Assembly: GCA_963662155.1 (NCBI GenBank)
Contig: OY759262.1
Location: forward strand, 63,907,609-63,971,608
Direction of reading: 5' to 3'
Source of the DNA: Lamellibrachia columna
Taxonomy: Eukaryota > Annelida > Polychaeta > Sabellida > Siboglinidae
DNA: 64,000 nucleotides
Shown: positions 15,600-27,400 of the stretch, one piece after another
Numbering within the stretch: position 1 is the first letter of the stretch
Layout: every line of letters starts with the position of its first letter
The notes under the pieces: generated by a model
Told to the model about the DNA's origin: nothing
Database searches by the model: none
Seen by the model: only the letters and a program-made list of their open reading frames with translations
Position numbers and translations under genes: made by a program

Positions 15600-17473
15600 T
15601 GTGGTCTAGGTTGGCATAAACACTTTATTGTGTACAGTTGCGATTTTACATTCCATTTATATATATTTTATTATTTATTAATATAAGTATATATATAATT
15701 TGTTTAGCTTTTCATTTATTTGTTGCGTATTTTTTTTAAATGTATGTTTATTTTTGATTTATTTATTTTTGCATTTTTGTTTTACATAATCATATTTTGT
15801 GTACATGTATACTTAATTGTATATTGGTTTATTTGCCTGAAATAAAAGTATTCATATTCTACCTGTGAACTACGAATCAACTGCAGACATGCAATGAATA
15901 TAAAATGGATGAATACATAATAGGAGGTGGGGTCTTTTTGTCAAAACAAACGCAGTTTTAGGGAGTGTACAGGCCTGCTCTGCGAAGCGGGCCGAGGGGG
16001 TGGTGGATCTCAGAATCAGCGTGACATAGGCCTACTGGCCCGATGGGGGGGTACTCCCTATACTGAGGTATACATGTATGTGCCGCGCAAATGCCCCTGT
16101 TTTTGGCCATTTTTATCTCTCTGTCCGAAGAAAAAAAATTTATTTTCTCTCTTTGTGCCCCAATTAAGCCTGATAATTCTCTCTTTCATCGAAGAGGAAA
16201 TTTCCCAATGAAAACGTTCCGCCCGGGCTTATCTTACACTTATAGATATTAGATAAATAACCCCCCCGGGGTACTGGTTGGTGTGGTTTTTGCCTTACGT
16301 AATATAATATGCTGCTATCAAAAAAATCTGAAGACACTTTTTGTGCATGGGATCATACTGGAAAGTTAGTTTGAGTGAACTACTCATCAATATAAATGTA
16401 ATGGAACATATTAATGAAATTTAGCTTTGTTTTCTAAAGATTTATTTCCATATTGCTATCATATCAATGTTATTATACTTGTACAAGTTGTGATTGTGTT
16501 GGGGAAAAGTGATTAATGGGTATTGTACTTCAATTTACCCCCATTTCCATTTGTGAATATTTTGTGTTATTGTATATTGCTTTGTAGTTTCTTTGTTTGC
16601 ATTGTTTTATTTGGAAATAAATATTTTTATTGAATTGAATTGATTATCGAACTACTGACACTGTCAGTAGACAGTACTGAAAGATACGTTTCTCAAATCG
16701 AGGCTAACGCCGGAATTTGCCTTAAAAGAAACAGCGTCTTCAAAAAAGCCTCACTGAACAGTAACATATAACGCATTAAACGTCTAAAAAATATGAGGCC
16801 GTTCGATTACTTTCATGTAGTGATTAATATGAACAGTTGCGTACATTTTCGTCCGTTAAAGTGAAATATGCGTATTTACAAAATGCACCGTACTAGTAAA
16901 GCCACCTGGCGATTAATGTCGAACTAGATACACAAAAATATGTCTCGAAAACCTGTTTATGCAGTACTCGAAAAAGTAACTTTGTCAGACGTTTATAAGT
17001 GAACCGATCTATTATTTTATATCGAACTAATGACGTACTTAATGAAAGATCCAGCGAGATCACAAAATTAGACAAAATCTGGCGTGAGGCGAAAATGACA
17101 CCTTTATGGAAATCACTAATGTAGTATATTAATGTTTAGATGACATTTTTATTGTGTGGGTCCAACAACACTTTCCTATTTTGTCCTAATGCGCGATTGT
17201 ACGCATTTAGCCACGAATGTATCCAGTATGTGCCGCCACGTGTATGATCCAATGTGGCCACCTGGTGTCTTCTTCGGAATCAAACCAGAGGAACAGATTT
17301 TCCAAGCGAAAATATTCGTTCGGTATAAATAGGAATCGCATACTAACTACGAGATGAACAACGGAACAAATTCAGAAATAGTGAACGAAAATAATATTCA
17401 TTGGATACCACCATAGTATATAGGAAATGGAATATGTATAAATGAATCGATGGAACGTCGCCCAGCAGAAAGC
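15600..17473. other. Intergenic; one likely non-LTR 3' tail, no gene
   Basis: Includes a GGGGGGTACTCCCTATACT / CCCCCCCGGGGTACTGG pair (about 16045-16275) resembling dispersed-repeat ends. A region ending GGAAATAAATATTTTTATTGAATTGAATTGA (16610-16642) has the short-repeat tail typical of non-LTR retrotransposons. No exon is supported. Confidence 0.45.
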
Positions 17474-17547
17474 GGCTCCGTGGCTTAGTTGGTTAAAGCG
17501 CCTGTCTAGTAAACAGGAGATCCTGGGTTCGAATCCCAGCGGGGCCT
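17474..17547 (+). tRNA. tRNA-Thr (AGT)
   Basis: A 74-nt cloverleaf. The acceptor stem GGCTCCG pairs with CGGGGCC (one G-T), with discriminator T. The D-arm is GGCTTAGTTGGTTAAAGC. The anticodon stem CCTGT/ACAGG has loop CTAGTAA, giving anticodon AGT at 17508-17510, and the T-loop is GGTTCGAATCC. A and B boxes are intact, there is no intron, and a TTTTT terminator for RNA polymerase III follows at 17560-17564. CCA is not encoded. The sequence is nearly identical to vertebrate tRNA-Thr(AGT). Confidence 0.97.
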
Positions 17548-17689
17548 GACTTCCGTACGTTTTTGTTATTCATCATAAAAATTATTAATCAATTTATTTT
17601 TGTAATGTTGTTGCTCTCTTCTTTATCCCTGAAGTCCGGGAACTGATTGGATACTAGTCGTTGATTTTTTACCCCTTCTTCATCTCTAA

Positions 17690-17950
17690 TACCGTTTTAT
17701 TGCTGTCTCCACCACCCGTCTCCTATCTCCTTGCTAAATCTCTCTTCACACAGTCCTCCAATATCAGTCTTGGTCATCCTCTTTTCCTTCTACCCTTCAC
17801 TCGAGAGCATCTCTTCGTCAACTGTTCCCTGTCCATTCTTTCCACGTGTCCAGCCAACTTTAACTTAACTTTAATCTCCTCACCAGCTTCCTCCTTAGGT
17901 TCTCTTTCACACCAACCTCTCTCAGCTCCTCCATTCTTTGCTATTATATA
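17690..17950 (-). pseudogene. C-terminal remnant of a non-LTR reverse transcriptase
   Basis: The minus strand reads LAGHVERMDREQLTKR, then SRVKGRRKRG, a stop, and EDCVKRDL. This matches the common tail 'GHVERM...RGRPRxxWxDCVKxDL' of invertebrate non-LTR retrotransposon ORFs. In-frame stops show it is dead. It belongs to a different element from the one at 13.8-15.6 kb, which lacks this region and lies on the other strand. Confidence 0.65.
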
Positions 17951-17954
17951 TTAA

Positions 17955-20311
17955 TACTTCTACATTTTCATTAAAAGAATTAACATGCAAAATGTGTAAT
18001 GCATGTTGCATAAGTCTTCTGATTCAGCAGCCACAGAACAAACAAGGGTATAAAATAACATAATTTAATGTTACACTTTATTGGCTCAATCTTTTCCAAA
18101 CAGTCAGCAAGGCGTGATGTTGATCCTATGACACAAATGTTAAAAATTCCACACTGACAATATACATGTAATATATTTATATATATTATATACATTTTAC
18201 AAACCCATGTAAAGTTTACATGAGTGTACACTACTGGGTTATTTTCTCCCAGGGTTTTCTGGCTTTTTTAGTTATCACAAATGTAGAAAGAAACTATCTG
18301 GGCTTGGACTTAATCGGAAATCACACATCTATACAACTGTACTATGTTGATTAAAGTGACGAGAAAGCATATTTAATTGTTAGATAATATAATTGTTAGA
18401 GATTTTATATCAACAGGCAGTATTTCATTGTTTACGTTAACATAATGACTAATACAGTATCATTAACCAAAGTGCTTACTTTGGCCGTCCGTTACATAAA
18501 TCTGACGAGAAAACAGCACATTGTACTGCTTATTGAAGATCCAATTCTGTAGTTTGGATTTCTTTCAATTTGTACCCGACAGTGAACTGCAACTTTTTAG
18601 TGGCCATCAAAGTAAGTAGGTGTAACAAAATAGTTCGAGCCATGTGTCATTGTCAGCTGCTGCGTTGAAGCTATCCCACACAAAGGAGATGTCGAGTCAC
18701 ACATTTTGATTGCTTGCATCGTCCTCCATATCGGACACAAACAGAAATCTTTCACACATTACATGCCACATACTCCGAACTGCCTGCATTCTCTATAAAA
18801 CAGTCAAATGAAAACAATGAAATTACTCAATCAAGAGCAAGCTAGTGGACACATCGAAACAACCACTGTTTTGTGGTGACTGTGGTCAACGATTTAAACT
18901 AGCATTTACCAGTTTAATATCTGATGTATAAATACAGCTCTATGTACAAATCAACCCTTGCATCCCTGGTCTATAAATCAATGCAGTGTGCATGCAAATT
19001 GCATCTGGTCTCTGAACAATGCAGAAGGGACTGTGATACTTAACTTATCTGTCACTGAACTAACATGCAAAACTAGTAGTGCCATTTCCGCCAACTTCAT
19101 GCGTGCATTCATTCGAAAGGCCAAATTTCTGTGTAGCATCTTCCAATGAGGCAATGTGGTACAAAGTTCAGCATTTGCGATGTTGGCAGCTTAACTTTAG
19201 GTCATATGCCCCTGCAGATAAACAGGATATCCTGGCAGCAGGATAGCATGCCAGCAGGATAGCAGCTACATGACTGACTTTCTTCTTCTATAATCACTTT
19301 CCTAATAAAATAACCTTCTCTTGAGTTGTTTACCCCCAAACGGATGAGTGGTCTTGTTAGTAATCGCATTATAGTGTGCAGCGTGTCCGTGATGCCAGCG
19401 TGACCACAGAATGCAGAGAGCAGCCAAAGTTGACAGACAACATGAAGTAGGACTCAGTAAACATGCATTCACCTAGTCAACAACTGCCTTCAGTGACTTT
19501 CTACCTAGCTAACCTCTACACTATATACAATTCATCTTAGTTGCTGGAAAGGCAACCCCTGTGACCGCAGGCAACCCCTGTGACCGAAACGAACGGACCC
19601 TACTGGTCAGTATATGACCCAAGTGAACTGGGCTGCTGCACGTGTTCTTGTTAAGTAACTACAGACCCAACTGTGAATCTTGCAAGAGCCAAGTGTCAGT
19701 GCTCTATTGTCTGAGCACTGCAACAAGGGTATAATGCGTCACTTTCTTATACAGCCCACACCCTATAACAATAATTTTCTGTTCATGAAGTGATGCAAAG
19801 CTATTCCAACAACTGTACCTACATACAGCCTTGTTTCGCCCACTACCTGTCGATGTATCAAATACATCTATTGCTGCAAGACAACACAGTTTCAGAGAGA
19901 CTTCAGTAGGCCTGTCATTGCCGAAAATGAGTAAAAAATTTGTATCATGACGTTTTGGAAGCAAAAGTAATACCCACTCGACGTAATGCGATTTGCTTAA
20001 TTATATGCCACTGTAGGAAAGATCAAACCCATTGCCTAAGTCTCGCTGGAGACTAAATATGAAATGTTTGCTGGAAACCCGTATATGCATAGGTTGTTCA
20101 CGATAGGGATATCTCAGAGCACGTGAAGGCATCATCTTATAATTGCCTATTCGACTTCGACTTCACTTTAAACTTCCCAAATGCCATTATTCAAACCGGC
20201 AAACTGATCTTGTTCCTGATACAAAATTCATCAAAGGTGTTAAATTGTAACAAGGACAACATTCTAAAATGAGGGACACTTAGCTGTCCTGAGTACAGTG
20301 GGCAATGTGGG
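17955..20311. other. Intergenic, possibly partly striatin 3' UTR
   Basis: No exon recognised. Minus-strand AATAAA (TTTATT on the plus strand at about 18076) could be a distal poly(A) signal for striatin, but that would require a 3.2-kb 3' UTR and is not demonstrated. Confidence 0.4.
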
Positions 20312-21120
20312 GTGATTGTAGCTGTGCACTTTCTCTGTGTGATTGTAGTTGTGCACTTTCTGTATGTGATTGTAGTTGTGCACTTTCTCTGTGTGATTGT
20401 AGTTGTGCACTTTCTCTGTGTGATTGTAGTTGTGCACTTTCTCTGTGTGATTGTAGTTGTGCACTTTCTCTGTGTGATTGTAGTTGTGCACTTTCTGTGT
20501 GATTGTAGTTGTGCACTTTCTCTGTGTGATTGTAGTTGTGCACTTTCTCTGTGTGATTGTAGTTGTGCACTTTCTCTGTGTGATTGTAGATGTGCACTTT
20601 CTCTGTGTGATTGTAGTTGTGCACTTTCTCTGTGTGATTGTAGTTGTGCACTTTCTCTGTGTGATTGTAGTTGTGCACTTTCTCTGTGTGATTGTAGTTG
20701 TGCACTTTCTGTGTGATTGTAGTTGTGCACTTTCTCTGTGTGATTGTAGTTGTGCACTTTCTGTATGTGATTGTAGTTGTGCACTTTCTCTGTGTGATTG
20801 TAGTTGTGCACTTTCTCTGTGTGATTGTAGTTGTGCACTTTCTCTGTGTGATTGTAGTTGTGCACTTTCTCTGTGTGATTGTAGTTGTGCACTTTCTCTG
20901 TGTGATTGTAGTTGTGCACTTTCTCTGTGTGATTGTAGTTGTGCACTTTCTCTGTGTGATTGTAGTTGTGCACTTTCTCTGTGTGATTGTAGTTGTGCAC
21001 TTTCTCTGTGTGATTGTAGTTGTGCACTTTCTCTGTGTGATTGTAGTTGTGCACTTTCTCTGTGTGATTGTAGTTGTGCACTTTCTCTGTGTGATTGTAG
21101 TTGTGCACTTTCTCTGTGTG
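20312..21120. repeat. 27-bp minisatellite, about 30 copies
   Basis: Units of GTGATTGTAGTTGTGCACTTTCTCTGT, two of them 2 bp shorter, which shifts the reading frame. ORFs up to 323 codons (repeating HTEKVHNYN on the minus strand) are by-products of a unit length divisible by 3. The array starts 193 bp past the striatin stop codon, so it is probably in the striatin 3' UTR. Confidence 0.97.
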
Positions 21121-21312
21121 ACTGCCGACAAGACAGCTAGAACTTCCTGACTCGCAATCCACTGATATTAGTCACGTGCAGCAACGTTGATTTCACTGTC
21201 GCATGTTGTATCTGCTATAAAACATGTCACTTAATGTTAGCCTGTGTTACGACGTGAAATAGATTATCGTCTTAACATCCGCCGTCATCGTCACTGCTTC
21301 AAGGTGGTGCTG

Positions 21313-21482
21313 TCATACGAAGACCTTGGCGAGCGCGTCTGCGCCGGCGCTGGCAATGTACGGCTTCGAGGGGTGGAACGCGACATCATGTATGGCCTCG
21401 TCGCACTTTTTACGATGAGACGTAATCTCCTGAACACATGTCTTGCCATCTAGATTCCACAGGCGGATCGAACAGTCGTGAC
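21313..21482 (-). CDS. STRN: Striatin exon 19 (terminal)
   Basis: Starts in SHDCSIRLWNL, the penultimate WD blade, and contains AIHDVAFHPSKPYIASAGAD. It ends ALAKVFV-TGA, the family's invariant C-terminus. Acceptor TGTTGCAG. Confidence 0.97.
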
Positions 21483-24400
21483 CTGCAACAGTGAACAACT
21501 TCAATACAACAAATGTCTGACTACCACAACAGCCAGTGCATGCGTGCATGCATGCATGAGAGTTAAGTAACAGCCACTGACTTTTGAGAAAAGTAGAATT
21601 CATTAACCCTGAATGGACTGTTCTGGTTTCTTGGAATATGAAGTCTGACATTGTTTTTCCCCTTAAGAAACTTGCCTTCTTTCCAAACATTTTAGGCGAA
21701 ACTCTCAGCCATCATTGGCAGACTGGCTAGAATTTATTATTCAAGATAAAAACAGCGGAAGCAACACAACTTATGTACAAATGGACTTCAAACAGTGAAA
21801 CTAAGCATCATAACAACTGTTACAGCAGCTACGTATGGACGTTTCTGAATCTACCAATTCTTCTTGGTACAGTTTCTATACATGCTTCAGTCCAGTACAA
21901 AGTAACATGTTACATATGTGAAACCAACCAGTGACATGACCACCCAGTCACATGACTGCAGCCAGATGAATGGCAATAAGTATGACATGACTTACTTCCA
22001 GAGAGAAGATACAGGCCATTGGGGTCGACCGCTAAACTTGTTACTGCTTCCAAATGGGCCACCATCGAATGGACCATTTTACCTGCAAGGTGACAAAATG
22101 AAATGTGATTTGTTCTCACCCAGAAAGTGCACCTAAAGCTGGCTTTACACAAAGCGATACTGTCGCTGTGACAAGACATTAATGTATTGCAGCTGTACAT
22201 TGTTGCAACGCATTGCAACAATGTTGCTTACAAAAGAACTGATCCTATTTTGAAGCAGTCATGTGTGATGTGAAACGGTATTCTGACGACAATAAACTAT
22301 CATATTATACGAAACATTGATTTTTTCGGCCTATATGTATGTTCAATGTTTGTGCACATCTTCCATGGCCTCCACTAAACTGCTATTAAAACACTTGGAC
22401 AGTTTTAGGAGCCCAGAATGAATGGTGCCAATCAAAGGCACATCTTACTGACATGTACACTGTTCTGTAGAAAAGAATGCAGACAATTTGTAAGCCAACA
22501 AAAAGTGACATTTAAAAAAAAATTTGCCCCAACAGTTATATCAGTTGTGATTTGGAATTGGAAACCCATTTGCAAAATAAAGTGCTTACAAGGTATGTGT
22601 GTACTGACCTGTGTGATTGTCAAAGAAGCGAATGTGTCGGTCTTCGTGGGCAGTGATGGTGAGAGGCAGTGTCGGGTGACTGACCACGCGGTTCACTTGA
22701 CTCGCGCGACTCACGTCTACAACAACCACACGGTCCACAGTCCACATGGTGCCACTACATCTGCGCAACTTACACAGTTCATTTAACTATCCAGGACATG
22801 AATGCTCAGCAACAATATATTAGTAAAACGGATCATGATTTATTAACTAGGTTTCGTCTTGATAACCTGTGGGTGGCAACACTTATGGCAACACAACACA
22901 TGAATAGTAGCCCCGAGAGTGTGCGGGAGGGGTATCGCCCTCCAGTTGGTGGGTATGGTGGTCTTTCTGCATCAAGATAGCATTTCGGAGGTCTAATTTA
23001 AAATGTCTGCATTGGTGCAGGGGGCACATCCCAAGCTGCAAGGGGGCCCCAAAGCTGCGAGAGGGCACTACATATCTTTGATGGCCCCCTTAAATTCGCC
23101 TATGCCTCTTGGGCTAAATCAATAACCTAAACAATATGACAAAACAACATTTGCTGAACCTTTCCTCCATAACGTCACAATAGGTTTAGCTTCTTGAAGC
23201 TTTTTGTTCAAATTAACATTTCCATTAACTTAAAGTCGCATACAATTTACACTACGAAAGATATGTAAACATAAAGTTTATATTTCTCCTCCAAGGTAAC
23301 ATAAAGCTGATACGTACCATTTGTTTGCTTTGTGTCTAGTTTGATCACTTGCTTGGATGTCTCAACGTCGTAGATATAGGTGTGGCACGATGTGTATGCG
23401 GCCACCATTTGACTGGGCTCACATCGCACGAAGTCTACTGATGTCGGCACACCCTCCTCTGTCAACACAACTTGGGGGTCAGCTCAAAAGTACATCATTA
23501 TAATAATAGTAACATCGATCATGCATAAATCATTGGAATCCCGTCCCCCGGGCACATGAAAACAACAGGGCAGATATAAATCTTGACATAAATAATACAC
23601 AATGTTATCAACAGATGATTACGCCTGGGAGCTACGGAGTGTACACACGGCTAAAGAGATGAGTCGTCAGATGGCAAGGACATTGCATGTTTCCTACAGA
23701 CCAAACACTAATAGGCAGTGAATTCCAAAGAGTTCGTACAGCAACCGATAAAACCCAAGTTACAATATCAGTTTCAACTCTGGGAACAAAAAGTAGATGA
23801 TCAAAGCTGTCTAGGTTTCTATATAGAAAGGTGTCTAAGCGTGGCGTACACTGACGTCATAATTGTTACTTGTGAAATGTCTAGGTTTCTATATAAACCA
23901 TGGGTGTCTAAGCGTGGCATACACTGACGTCATAATTGTTACTTAAGATACATAATATTAAGATATACATGTTGTGGGGTGTTGTAGCTCGGTGGTTGGC
24001 ATGCCAGACTGTCAATCAAGTGTTGTGGGGTGTTGTAGTTCGGTGGTTGGCATGCCAGACTGTCAATCAAGTGTTGTGGGGTGTTGTAGTTCGGTGGTTG
24101 GCATGCCAGACTGTCAATCAAGTGTTGTGGGGTGTTGTAGTTCGGTGGTTGGCATGCCAGACTGTCAATCAAGTGTTGTGGGGTGTTGTAGTTCGGTGGT
24201 TGGCATGCCAGACTGTCAATCAAGTGTTGTGGGGTGTTGTAGTTCGGTGGTTGGCATGCCAGACTGTCAATCAAGTGCATCTACTGCCATTTCAAAACTT
24301 GGACATTTCCGTTCACCCCACATTGCCTCAGTTCACTCGACGGTATCAATGAGTACCTGGCTATAGACAGTGATGGGATTCCATCAAGGAATTATGCGAA

Positions 24401-27400
24401 TGAACAGCTTTTGCGCAGCAATTGCTGCATGGCTGGACACTTCCAAGAGAAGTTGAAATGGTGTTTGCATGAACAGGTCTGCGGGAACAAAGGCCAACGC
24501 TCTCTGAGCATCAAATGTTGGAGGGGTGCAGTATAAATAGAAAGATTCTGTTTTGTGAATAGTTTATGCATTATGAATAAAAAACTACAGTAAATCTACC
24601 GTCTTCTATCCAGAATGTGTTGAGGAGAGGCGTCTTGTTGGTAGGACTCCACAGTCGCACGGTGCCGTCCGCCGAACACGACAACAACTGGCTGTTGGAG
24701 CTATGTATGCATAGACCCCATACAGCATCTGTGTGGGCTGCCAGCAAGCCTTGCTCCACACTCGGGTCTGAAACACACACTGGGTACAGTGTCGGGTCTA
24801 AAACATCACAACACATTACAGTAAATGCAGATCATAAAAAACAAGACCCATCATTTTAGTCAGAGGGAGAAGCTTACTTCACAAAGATTACCATCCAAAG
24901 CAAAAACACCATATGGCAAGTGGACAAGGAAGCCATTGGCTTGTTGAGAGTCAATTAACAATCAACAATTATTCATCTATGTGTAACCCGCCCTTCTGAT
25001 ATATGTACCAATTTTTTTTATGTTTGTGTTGCTAACATTTATACAATCTATAGATGGTTTTCTCCATTCATTTATTGTTCTGTGAGAATGAATACTTATT
25101 GTCTTCTGTGAGAATGGATACTTATAGTATTTTCCATTCTGTCATAAAAGTCACGGTTGTTTTAATGTAAACTATTCATGTTGATCATGCTACAGGAGTG
25201 TATTATGATATAAAATACAATATCAAGTACATTTTGTGGAGTATAAAATAGTGAAAAACAAGTTATTTATCTGTATTTTATACATATATGACAGAAGTGT
25301 TTATTTGTATATTTGCTAACGCATCCATCGCTACTGGGCCAATTCCGATCAAACTTTGCATGTTGACGGATTCACAGACACCTTTTCCTTCTTAATAAAA
25401 TCAAACTCCGGCACATCATCCAGCATTGACAGTACACAGCTCATCCTCAGTGTTTAAACTGTCCAAAACATACGGCAGTAAATCGCCAGTTGAAGTAATG
25501 CCATCCACCATTGTGGCTATCGTAGATTTTGATAATTCATCACTAAAAACCGCGAAAATCTCCGTAAAATGATATTGAGCGATAATCAACGATTGCCGCT
25601 ACTGAATTGCTAATTCATTCGCCATGACAAGTGGCTCCACATAGTGGATAATTATGAGTAAAAGCTATTTAAATGGTGAATGTAGCCAATGCCAAAAATC
25701 CAGCCTGTCGTACTATAGGGTCACACACAGCGTGGCCGGACATTTGGCCTGTTGTACTGAAATGGTTAAATGTTTTAGCATGTAAGTTGATTCCATATTC
25801 TGTTACATTCATATTGACAATAAGTTAGATACCTGTCAGAATGCTGGTAGTGCCCTACAGAGCTTTCTGAACCTCTGCGGTTCCTTAGAGCTCTGTAGAG
25901 CAATACCAGTATTCTGACACGTATCTAACTTATTTTCAATTTAAATGTTCTTATTATTCTTCTGAAATAGAAGAAATGCAAAAACCTTTAACTAGATATT
26001 CGTTATGCGCTAGTTTTGAAACTCTCATTTCTTATTGTAGTAGTCGATAGATCACTGTTCAGGCAGAATTTCATAAATACTTACCAAATGAGTCATAGGG
26101 GTCAATGTTTGAGTTGGGAATACTCCAGCATCTGATGGTTGAGTCGAGACTTCCGCTGTAGCAAGTTTCGCCTGTGGCACTCATTGCCAGACACAAGATG
26201 GGGCCAGTGTGCCCGCGGAACGTGTAGATTGGCTCAACGTCTAAAGACGCCGTCCTACAAGCACAACCAACATCATGTCTGCACTGTTTCTCTTATGTAC
26301 CTGCCAAAGGTATTCCCGAGTTACTAACAGAATTTCATCAGGTGATCCAGCAAAGTTCCCTATCAGTACAATTTACCCAAATAATTTTGTTCATCTCATT
26401 TCAGAACGATTTTGCCAAAAAATTTAATCTATCTAGTATCCAATATGACATGCTGGCTGCTTTGCGCATGTTATTAATGCTTTATAAAATCGTCGGACAG
26501 ATTATTGTTTATGGGACCCAGTCGCAATTCATCCTTGAATGTGTATTTAGTCAAGTTCATTTATTTCAACTAATGCTACACAAGTTGTGAAATTAACACT
26601 GTATATTATACGACTTCGTTGCATGCTCTCTTCTGGTCGGTTTTATTGAGACACGTACTTCTTACTGGGCACCGTCTTCTGTAGATTCCACAGCTTCAAC
26701 GTGTGGTCTTCTGATGCTGTTAGCAAGACGGGCTCCACGGGGTGAAATGCCAGTGCCCTCACTCCGTCAAAGTGACTGCAGCAAACAAGAGAAGTGTTAC
26801 TTGTGCTGCAGAAGCAAATATGTTAAGTGATTACTGTACCAAAACATGTTTACCTGACACAAATTGGTTATACCACTAGATCATCTGCACAAATAGAAAT
26901 GAATAGCATAAACAGAAATAACCTTTGAAATGAACACCACCTGGCAAAGTAGAAGAGAGAGACCACTGGGCACATGGAGAAGACACAGACCACTGGGCAC
27001 ATGAAGAAGACACAGACCACTGGGCACATGGAGAAGACACAGACCACTGGGCACATGGAGAAGAGAGAGACCACTGGGCACTTGGAGAAGACACAGACCA
27101 CTGGGCACTTGGAGAAGACACAGACCACTGGGCACATGGAGAAGAGAGAGACCACTGGGCACATGGAGAAGATACAGACCACTGGGCACATGGACAAGAC
27201 ACAGACCACTGGGCACATGGAGAAGACACAGACCACTGGGCACATGGAGAAGACACAGACCACTGGGCACATGGAGAAGAGAGAGACCACTGGGCACTTG
27301 GAGAAGATACAGACCACTGGGCACATGGACAAGACACAGACCACTGGGCACATGGAGAAGATACAGACCACTGGGCACATGGAGAAGACACAGACCACTG

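Noticed and set aside
20191..21162. 323-codon minus-strand ORF with repeating HTEKVHNYN
   Set aside because: It spans a 27-bp minisatellite open on both strands; frame changes at two short units show no selection on reading frame.
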